10,982 bases of DNA from an uncultured Neomegalonema sp. (GTDB lineage: Bacteria > Pseudomonadota > Alphaproteobacteria > Rhodobacterales > Rhodobacteraceae): assembly GCA_937958345.1 (NCBI GenBank), contig CALGNW010000301.1, forward strand, positions 1-10,982, read 5' to 3'. A program made the position numbers and the translations under genes. Below are positions 6,366 through 10,982 of this stretch, one piece after another. The notes beneath the pieces are model-generated. The model saw nothing but the letters and a program-made list of their open reading frames with translations. It ran no database searches and was not told the DNA's origin. Every line of letters starts with the position of its first letter. The first letter of the stretch is position 1.

Positions 6366-7276
6366 GTCCCGTACCCGACTTTGCCGTCGAGCCAGTCTTT
6401 CAACAGGCTCGCGGCAATCGCACCCGTGCGCGGCGGTGAGATCTTTTCGTTCTCACCGCGAAAAACCGCGGCCAGTGCATCGCGGTCCAGCCAATACGCC
6501 TCGCTCAGTTCGGCTTCTTCCAGCGTAAATTCGTCGTCCAGTGCCTCGGCAATACAGCCGAACATCAGCCCCGCCGGAAACGGCCACGGCTGCGAGCAGA
6601 GGTAATCCACGCGGCCACATCGAAGGCCAAGCTCTTCCAACGTCTCGCGGCGCACCGCCTCTTCGATGGTTTCGCCGGGTTCGACAAATCCGGCGATCAG
6701 CGAATACAGCGTGTCGGGAAAATGGACGTTGTGCGCGACCGCCACGCGATCCTTGTTGACAACCAGCATAATCACGACAGGGTCAGTGCGCGGAAAATGC
6801 TGCGCCTTACAGGTGTCGCACTGGCGCTTCCATCCGCCCTGTGCGGGCTTGGTCGCCCCGCCGCACCGCGCACACCGCTGATGGTTCGCATGCCAGCCGG
6901 AAATCGCCTTCGCGCCCGAGACAATCGCCGCCTCATCGCCCTTGAAATCGCCCGAAAACAGCGCCGAGCGCAGGTCGATATACTTACAGCCCTCGGGTTC
7001 CTCCGCATCGCCAATGCGGGTCACAAAGCGCGGCTCGTCACCCGCCAGTCCTAAAAACACCGGCGGCTCGTCGCCCGAAACCTCGCCCAGCGGCTTCCAC
7101 TCCAGCGCCAGCCCGGTTTCGGTCAGGCGAAACAATGTCTGATCGTGCGAGAAAACCACGGTTCTCGCGTTCGGATCGGCGGCCATCCGCGCCAGCGCAT
7201 CGGGATCATCGCGCAGATGTGCGGCACGGTCGAGCGAGGCCCCGGTCAGAGGCGGCGGTGTGGGATTTTGTATCAT
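6362..7276 (-). CDS. nudC: NAD(+)/NADH pyrophosphatase, NudC-type Nudix hydrolase
   Basis: NudC splits NAD(H) into NMN(H) and AMP and, in studied bacteria, removes NAD caps from RNA. The 304-residue product has an N-terminal divergent domain (about 1-125), then a zinc ribbon with C135, C138, C153 and C156 (CARCGG...CDTC). The Nudix box runs from G196 to L218 (GFVEPGETIEEAV, then RETLEELGL) with all key residues present. SQPWPFP at 228-234 is the NudC-specific signature; the next residues are AGLM where many relatives have SSLM. No strong ribosome site is seen before ATG 7276; a leader lies in 7277-7351. It faces the response regulator tail to tail, and the two stop codons share bases. Confidence 0.95.
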   Translation of the reverse strand: MIQNPTPPPLTGASLDRAAHLRDDPDALARMAADPNARTVVFSHDQTLFRLTETGLALEWKPLGEVSGDEPPVFLGLAGDEPRFVTRIGDAEEPEGCKYIDLRSALFSGDFKGDEAAIVSGAKAISGWHANHQRCARCGGATKPAQGGWKRQCDTCKAQHFPRTDPVVIMLVVNKDRVAVAHNVHFPDTLYSLIAGFVEPGETIEEAVRRETLEELGLRCGRVDYLCSQPWPFPAGLMFGCIAEALDDEFTLEEAELSEAYWLDRDALAAVFRGENEKISPPRTGAIAASLLKDWLDGKVGYGT

Positions 7277-7351
7277 GGCGCGGTTTGTAATGCGCTTGCG
7301 CCCGATGGGAAACCGATTTCACGGGGTTACGCACGGGGCAACCCGCAAAAG

Positions 7352-7384
7352 AAAACGCCGGAGAAACCTGCTCTCCGGCGTTTT
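7352..7384 (-). terminator. Strong rho-independent terminator, symmetric (may act both ways)
   Basis: AAAACGCCGGAGA (7352-7364) and TCTCCGGCGTTTT (7372-7384) form a perfect 13-pair stem around a 7-base loop, with A/T tracts at both ends. It lies 43 bases beyond the stop of the small membrane protein gene read on the minus strand, and before the nudC start. On that strand it ends in a T-run, so it should end that transcript and insulate nudC. Confidence 0.88.
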
Positions 7385-7427
7385 GATCATCATAGCGGCC
7401 CGCAAAAGCGGGAAACCCTTTATCGCC

Positions 7428-7763
7428 TCAGATATCGTCATAGCCCAGATCGTGGACCTTGACCTTGATACCGCCGGTCAGGAACGCGGCAATATTATAC
7501 AGGATGGCCAGAACCAGCCCGACGACGAAATACCCCAACAGCATGAACCCGACGGAAATCGCCAGTTGGATCAGACCGTCCTGCGTTTCTGCCATGGCCA
7601 TGATCGGCTCGAATATCGTCAGCGGCGGCGCGTTCACGCCCGTTGGCAACATCGGCAAAACAAAAATACCGATCAGCGTGACCACGACGATCAGCAGCAG
7701 CATCAGCAGTGCGAAAAAAATTCCGAAAGAAATGGGCCCGACACGGGCGATCTTTTGATACAT
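7428..7763 (-). CDS. Small two-helix membrane protein, possibly DUF3566-like
   Basis: The 111-residue protein has two long hydrophobic segments, near residues 12-37 and 64-97, joined by a proline-rich loop (LPTGVNAPPLTIFEP). It ends in a short polar tail (KVKVHDLGYDDI). The stretch LYNIAAFLTGGIKVKV at 88-103 resembles the conserved YN..A...GG pattern I associate with DUF3566 membrane proteins; this is a tentative recall, not a searched match. The function is unknown. ATG 7763 is preferred because GAGGG lies about 9 bases upstream; a start at 7802 would add 13 non-hydrophobic residues. The gene is divergent from rnhB and is followed by a strong terminator. Confidence 0.8.
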   Translation of the reverse strand: MYQKIARVGPISFGIFFALLMLLLIVVVTLIGIFVLPMLPTGVNAPPLTIFEPIMAMAETQDGLIQLAISVGFMLLGYFVVGLVLAILYNIAAFLTGGIKVKVHDLGYDDI

Positions 7764-7850
7764 CAACGTAGTCCCTCTACCTTGTGACAGCCCCGCTGCC
7801 ATGTTCGCCGTAAGTCTAAACAGTTTTACCGCTCAGGAAAAGCCGTTTCC

Positions 7851-8477
7851 ATGATCTCATCCGCCGATCTTTCAAGGGAAATTGCGTGCGGCTTCAATCC
7901 CGTATGCGGTGTGGACGAGGTGGGTCGCGGGCCGTGGGCAGGCCCGATTGTTGCCGGAGCAGCGATACTTAGCGGTAATCACGGAATCGAAGGGATAGCC
8001 GACTCGAAGGTTGTCGCTCGCGCGGAACGGGAACGGATTGCCGCCTTGTTGCATCAGCGCGCCGATGTCGGAATCGGAATTGTCGAGGTTGCCGAGCTGG
8101 ATTTGATCGGTTTGACTGCCGCAAACGACCTCGCAATGGCACGGGCCATCGGCGCATTACGGCGCAAACCCGCTTTCGCAATCGTCGACGGAAAGCGCCG
8201 GCCCCGAAACCTGCCCTGTCCGTGCGAAGCGATCATCAAGGGCGATGCCATTTCACTGTCCATCGCCGCCGCCTCCATCGCGGCAAAGGTGGCCCGCGAC
8301 CGGCTGATGACCGCTCTGGCCGCGACCTATCCCCATTACGGCTGGGAAACCAACGCGGGCTATGGCACGGCCAAGCACCGCGAAGGGCTTTTCCGGCACG
8401 GCCTGACGCCGCATCACCGGCGATCTTTCAAGCCAATCGCCGATATTTTACTTAAAGAACAACGTATAGAGTCCTGA
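7851..8477 (+). CDS. rnhB: Ribonuclease HII
   Basis: RNase HII cuts RNA in RNA-DNA hybrids and starts removal of single ribonucleotides from DNA. The 208-residue product has the usual length and the family motifs. GVDEVGRGPWAGP (20-32) supplies catalytic D22 and E23, and ADSK (50-53) is conserved. IVDGKRRP (111-118) supplies D113, and KGDAISLSIAAASIAAKVARD (130-150) supplies D132. WETNAGYGTAKH and TPHHRRSF are the typical C-terminal motifs, including the tyrosine that senses the RNA-DNA junction. AGGAAAAG lies upstream of the ATG, a little far away. ccrM follows 76 bases later on the same strand with its own likely promoter. Confidence 0.96.
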   Translation: MISSADLSREIACGFNPVCGVDEVGRGPWAGPIVAGAAILSGNHGIEGIADSKVVARAERERIAALLHQRADVGIGIVEVAELDLIGLTAANDLAMARAIGALRRKPAFAIVDGKRRPRNLPCPCEAIIKGDAISLSIAAASIAAKVARDRLMTALAATYPHYGWETNAGYGTAKHREGLFRHGLTPHHRRSFKPIADILLKEQRIES

Positions 8478-8548
8478 CTTAATTTAGTTATTGACCGATT
8501 CAATTCAATGAATCATGTTCGTGCCTGAGGCAAAACCGAGCAGGACTC
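8469..8548 (+). promoter_or_regulatory. ccrM promoter region with four clustered GANTC sites
   Basis: GANTC, the site methylated by CcrM, occurs at 8469-8473 (GAGTC), 8497-8501 (GATTC), 8510-8514 (GAATC) and 8544-8548 (GACTC). A possible -35 TTGACC (8491-8496) and weak -10 CATGTT (8514-8519) are 17 bases apart, so two sites would lie in the promoter spacer or -10 edge and one in the leader. In Caulobacter, GANTC methylation in the ccrM leader affects its own transcription; the same here is inference. Confidence 0.55.
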
Positions 8549-8553
8549 AAAAC

Positions 8554-9687
8554 ATGACCGCTAAAAAAAGCTGTGCAAAACGCAGCGCGCGGTCGACGAA
8601 GACATCTGCGCTCCCCATTGACGAAATTCTCGTCGGGGATTGCGTCGAGGCGATGAACCGGCTTCCCGCCGGTTCGGTCGATCTCGTCTTCGCCGACCCG
8701 CCCTATAACCTTCAGCTCCGCGGCGAGCTGAAGCGTCCGAATGAAACCAAAGTCGACGGCGTCGTCGATGCCTGGGACCAGTTTTCCAGCTTTGATGCCT
8801 ATGACCGCTTTACCCGCGACTGGCTCGCGGCGGCGCGGCGGGTGCTGAAGCCGAACGGTGCTTTGTGGGTCATCGGCAGCTATCACAACATCTTCCGCGT
8901 CGGATCGGCACTGCAGGATCTCGATTTCTGGGTGCTGAACGACATCATCTGGCGCAAGACCAACCCGATGCCGAACTTTCGCGGCAAGCGGTTCACCAAC
9001 GCGCATGAAACGCTGATCTGGTGTGCGAAATCCTCCGATGCGAAGTACACGTTCAACTACGAAGCCATGAAGGCGTTGAACGAGGATCTGCAAATGCGCT
9101 CTGACTGGGTGCTGCCGATCTGTACGGGGAAGGAGCGCCTGAAGGACGAAAACGGCGTCAAAGCGCATCCGACGCAAAAGCCCGAAGCGCTGTTGCATCG
9201 GCTGTTGTTGGCCACGACCAATCCCGGCGACGTTGTGCTGGACCCGTTCTTCGGGGTCGGCAGCACAGGGGCTGCGGCAAAGCGGTTGGGGCGGCGCTAT
9301 ATCGGCATCGAGCGCGAGGAAACCTATGCGGGGTTTGCGCGCGAGCGGCTGGCCGGAATCTCGCCTTACGAGGAGGCGGCGATCTCTGTCACCAAGCCGA
9401 AACGCTCTGAGCCGCGTGTGCCGTTCGGTACGCTGGTCGAGCGGCGTTTGGTCAAGCCCGGCGCGACGCTCTACTCGCCAAACCGTCGCCACAGCGCGAT
9501 TGTGAGGGCGGACGGGACGGTCGAGGCCGATACCGCTGCGGGATCGATCCACAAGATCGGTGCGCTGGTGCAAGGGGCTGAAGCCTGCAACGGCTGGACC
9601 TTCTGGCACATGGAGCAAGGCAAGGAATTCGCCCCCATCGACGTGCTGCGCCAGCAAATCCGTGAGGAGATGGCGACGGCCGCATAA
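8554..9687 (+). CDS. ccrM: CcrM-type cell-cycle DNA adenine methyltransferase (GANTC)
   Basis: CcrM transfers a methyl group from S-adenosylmethionine to adenine in GANTC, usually late in the alphaproteobacterial cell cycle. The 377-residue product is slightly longer than Caulobacter CcrM (about 358). DPPYNLQL starts at residue 48, and the AdoMet motif DPFFGVGSTG spans 230-239; this order makes it a beta-class amino-methyltransferase, with the target-recognition region between. HPTQKPEALLHRLL precedes the AdoMet motif. The C-terminal part (about 285-377, with GTLVERRLVKPGATLYS and NGWTFWH) is the RAMA-type domain that CcrM uses in DNA recognition. An earlier in-frame ATG at 8515 lacks a ribosome site and lies near or upstream of the predicted transcript start, while ATG 8554 follows AGGA at good spacing. 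No restriction endonuclease gene is nearby, fitting a solitary regulatory methylase. Confidence 0.95.
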   Translation: MTAKKSCAKRSARSTKTSALPIDEILVGDCVEAMNRLPAGSVDLVFADPPYNLQLRGELKRPNETKVDGVVDAWDQFSSFDAYDRFTRDWLAAARRVLKPNGALWVIGSYHNIFRVGSALQDLDFWVLNDIIWRKTNPMPNFRGKRFTNAHETLIWCAKSSDAKYTFNYEAMKALNEDLQMRSDWVLPICTGKERLKDENGVKAHPTQKPEALLHRLLLATTNPGDVVLDPFFGVGSTGAAAKRLGRRYIGIEREETYAGFARERLAGISPYEEAAISVTKPKRSEPRVPFGTLVERRLVKPGATLYSPNRRHSAIVRADGTVEADTAAGSIHKIGALVQGAEACNGWTFWHMEQGKEFAPIDVLRQQIREEMATAA

Positions 9688-9696
9688 AGTTGCTTG

Positions 9697-9725
9697 GAAG
9701 CGGTTCGCGCCTTGCGAGCCGCTTC
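9697..9725 (+). terminator. Inverted repeat after ccrM, possible terminator without a T-run
   Basis: GAAGCGGTTCGC (9697-9708) pairs with GCGAGCCGCTTC (9714-9725), a 12-base-pair stem with one G-U pair and a 5-base loop. It begins 10 bases after the ccrM stop. What follows is AAAATCTC, not a T-run, so intrinsic termination is uncertain; the hairpin may instead protect the mRNA 3' end or work with Rho. Confidence 0.5.
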
Positions 9726-9832
9726 AAAATCTCAGGTCCGCAAAATTTTCGGTAGTTTCCGGACATCACATGCGCAGGGCTGAAAGTATTTTGTGGCTCA
9801 CTGGCTCTCAGTTTCGCAAGGGGAGCCGCGCC

Positions 9833-10096
9833 ATGTCATATGAAGTGCTGATTTTCGGGTTTGTGATCTGGGTGATCTATTCCCGGCTGAAACCCGCGAT
9901 CAAGGCTCAAACGGGAGATGCGCCGGATATGGGCGACATTCTCAAAGGCATTCGCGGCGTCATTGACCAGCGCGAGGCTGCGGAGGCGACCCCCGCAGAC
10001 GCTGTGTCATGGGATAAAAAAGCGCCCGCCAAGCCCAAGAAAAAGCGCGGGGCGCAGTCCACCCGTGATCTTTTGAAACAATATGGCGGTGAATGA
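9833..10096 (+). CDS. Small membrane-anchored protein with a basic tail
   Basis: I do not recognise a family. The 87-residue product has one N-terminal hydrophobic helix (about residues 3-17, EVLIFGFVIWVIYSR), then a mostly polar, probably cytosolic tail. The tail includes a lysine-rich run (DKKAPAKPKKKRG, 61-73) and a short C-terminal helix (STRDLLKQYGGE). The basic run after an anchor could touch nucleic acid or acidic lipid, but that is a guess. ATG 9833 is well supported by GGGGAG seven bases upstream; the open frame extends back to 9560 only through ccrM in another frame. It lies between ccrM and pheT on the same strand, 104 bases before pheT. Confidence 0.75.
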   Translation: MSYEVLIFGFVIWVIYSRLKPAIKAQTGDAPDMGDILKGIRGVIDQREAAEATPADAVSWDKKAPAKPKKKRGAQSTRDLLKQYGGE

Positions 10097-10124
10097 GGGC
10101 GCGGGAGGCATCTTGCCCCTTTAA

Positions 10125-10147
10125 ACCACACGCCGCATGGGTATAAC
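10125..10147 (+). promoter_or_regulatory. Candidate pheT promoter
   Basis: TATAAC at 10142-10147 is a good -10, with a weak -35 (TTTAAA-like) 16 bases upstream. It would give a leader of about 45 bases before the pheT ATG. The -35 match is poor, so this is tentative. Confidence 0.3.
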
Positions 10148-10200
10148 GGCTCTGCCGTGCGAAATCTGTCGCGCGGATTATGTTTGCAGAGACCAGACCC

Positions 10201-10982
10201 ATGAAATTCACGCTCTCCTGGCTGAAAGATCATCTCGAAACCGAGGCGGGCCTCGACGAGATTTGCGATGCACTGTCCGATATTGGACTTGAGGTTGAGG
10301 GCGTCGAAGACCCGGCCGATGCGCTGGGGGCGTTTCGGATTTGCCGCGTGATCGAGGCGACGCAGCATCCCGATGCGGACAGGCTGCGCGTATGCCGGGT
10401 CGAGATTTGGCCGAACGGGCCGGAGGCGGCTTCCGAAGAAATTCAAGTTGTCTGCGGCGCACCGAATGCGCGGACGGGAATGATCGGCGCCTTTGCCGGG
10501 ATCGGCGCATATATTCCGAAATGGGAAGAGGAAGACCGCAAAAAGTCCGGCCTCAGCGATGCCCAAGCGGCGGCGAAGCGCGAAGCGGGCGAGTACAGCA
10601 TCAAGAAGGCGACCATTCGCGGCGTCGATACGCTGGGGATGCTGTGTTCCGAGGCGGAATTGCTGATCTCCGACGACCATGACGGTGTGATCGACCTGTC
10701 CGAAGACGCGCCGCTGGGTGTGCGCTTCATCGACTACAAAGGCATGAGCGATCCGGTGATCGAGATTGCCATCACGCCGAACCGCCCCGATGCGCTCGGC
10801 GTGCGGGGCGTGGCGCGTGATCTGGCCGCGCGGGGCGTGGGGACGCTGAAGCCCGCTCCGGTGGAGCCTGTGCCGGGCGTTTTCAAAAGCGCGATCAATG
10901 TGACTTTGGGCGATGATGTGAGCGACAAGGCGTGTCCGCTGTTCGTGGGCCGGCATATTCGCGGCGTCAGGAACGGGCCGTC
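10201..10982 (+). CDS. pheT: Phenylalanine-tRNA ligase beta subunit (N-terminal part, runs off right edge)
   Basis: PheT is the large subunit of the alpha2-beta2 enzyme that charges tRNA-Phe. The first 260 residues are present. MKFTLSWLKDHLETEAGLDEI is the classic PheT start. A tRNA-binding (EMAP-like) domain spans about 40-155, with HPDADRLRVCRV (57-67), VVCGAPNAR (83-91) and IRGVDTLGMLCSEAEL (139-154). SDDHDGVIDL and ITPNRPDALGVRGVARDLAA follow, the latter opening the B3/4 editing region. Compared with relatives I recall, there is an extra charged stretch of about 20 residues near 107-129 (KWEEEDRKK to KREAG) where a short PG-type turn is usual. Unlike the common pheS-pheT pair, pheS is not directly upstream; an 87-residue membrane protein gene and ccrM are there instead. 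Confidence 0.96.
   Translation, partial: MKFTLSWLKDHLETEAGLDEICDALSDIGLEVEGVEDPADALGAFRICRVIEATQHPDADRLRVCRVEIWPNGPEAASEEIQVVCGAPNARTGMIGAFAGIGAYIPKWEEEDRKKSGLSDAQAAAKREAGEYSIKKATIRGVDTLGMLCSEAELLISDDHDGVIDLSEDAPLGVRFIDYKGMSDPVIEIAITPNRPDALGVRGVARDLAARGVGTLKPAPVEPVPGVFKSAINVTLGDDVSDKACPLFVGRHIRGVRNGP

Noticed and set aside
7260..7787. A 175-residue plus-strand frame across the terminator and the small membrane protein gene
   Set aside because: It reads through a strong terminator hairpin and has a Q/D/H-rich translation typical of a shadow of a hydrophobic gene.
8479..8493. TTAA half-site before ccrM as a CtrA binding site
   Set aside because: Only one half (8479-8482) matches; seven bases on, the sequence is ATTG rather than TTAA, so it is not strong enough to claim.
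8500..9657. A 385-residue open frame on the minus strand opposite ccrM
   Set aside because: It is fully antisense to a well-supported CcrM, is rich in R, P and H as expected of a GC-rich shadow frame, and shows no domain.
9907..10956. A 349-residue open frame on the minus strand opposite pheT and the small membrane protein gene
   Set aside because: It runs antisense to PheT, whose motifs are unmistakable, and has no coherent protein features.

Overview
The window looks like a stretch of alphaproteobacterial chromosome, with GC-rich housekeeping genes and the cut end of an integrated element at its left edge. The alphaproteobacterial call rests on a CcrM-type GANTC adenine methyltransferase next to rnhB, an IalB-like secreted protein, and a tRNA-Gln with a U1-A72 pair. 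The genus cannot be named from sequence alone.

Layout. 1-890 (minus): the N-terminal 296 residues of a tyrosine integrase, running off the left edge. 990-1065 (minus): tRNA-Gln(UUG), whose 3' end faces the integrase, so it is the likely attachment site of an element extending left, out of view. 1192-3225 (minus): a probable three-gene operon of an exported IalB-like protein, a six-helix membrane protein and dapB. 3420-4331 (plus): an HSL-family alpha/beta hydrolase. 4370-5887 (plus): a YifB/ComM-type AAA+ ATPase, possibly leaderless. 5970-6365 (plus): a single-domain response regulator whose stop overlaps the stop of convergent nudC (6362-7276, minus). A strong hairpin terminator (7352-7384) follows a small membrane protein gene (7428-7763, minus). 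7851-8477 (plus): rnhB. 8554-9687 (plus): ccrM. 9833-10096 (plus): a small membrane-anchored protein. 10201 to the right edge (plus): the first 260 codons of pheT.

The genes are mostly independent housekeeping functions: lysine/diaminopimelate synthesis (dapB), NAD/RNA cap metabolism (nudC), removal of RNA from DNA (rnhB), cell-cycle DNA methylation (ccrM) and phenylalanyl-tRNA charging (pheT). The most suggestive regulatory signal is a cluster of four GANTC sites, the CcrM target, across the ccrM promoter and leader, which would fit methylation-dependent self-control. The only accessory DNA is the integrase end.

No gene-free stretch exceeds 300 bases; the longest is 3226-3419, which holds divergent upstream regions and two small hairpins. 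I found no CRISPR array, insertion sequence, rRNA or clearly new multigene system. The cut integrative element lies mostly outside the window, so its cargo cannot be judged here.
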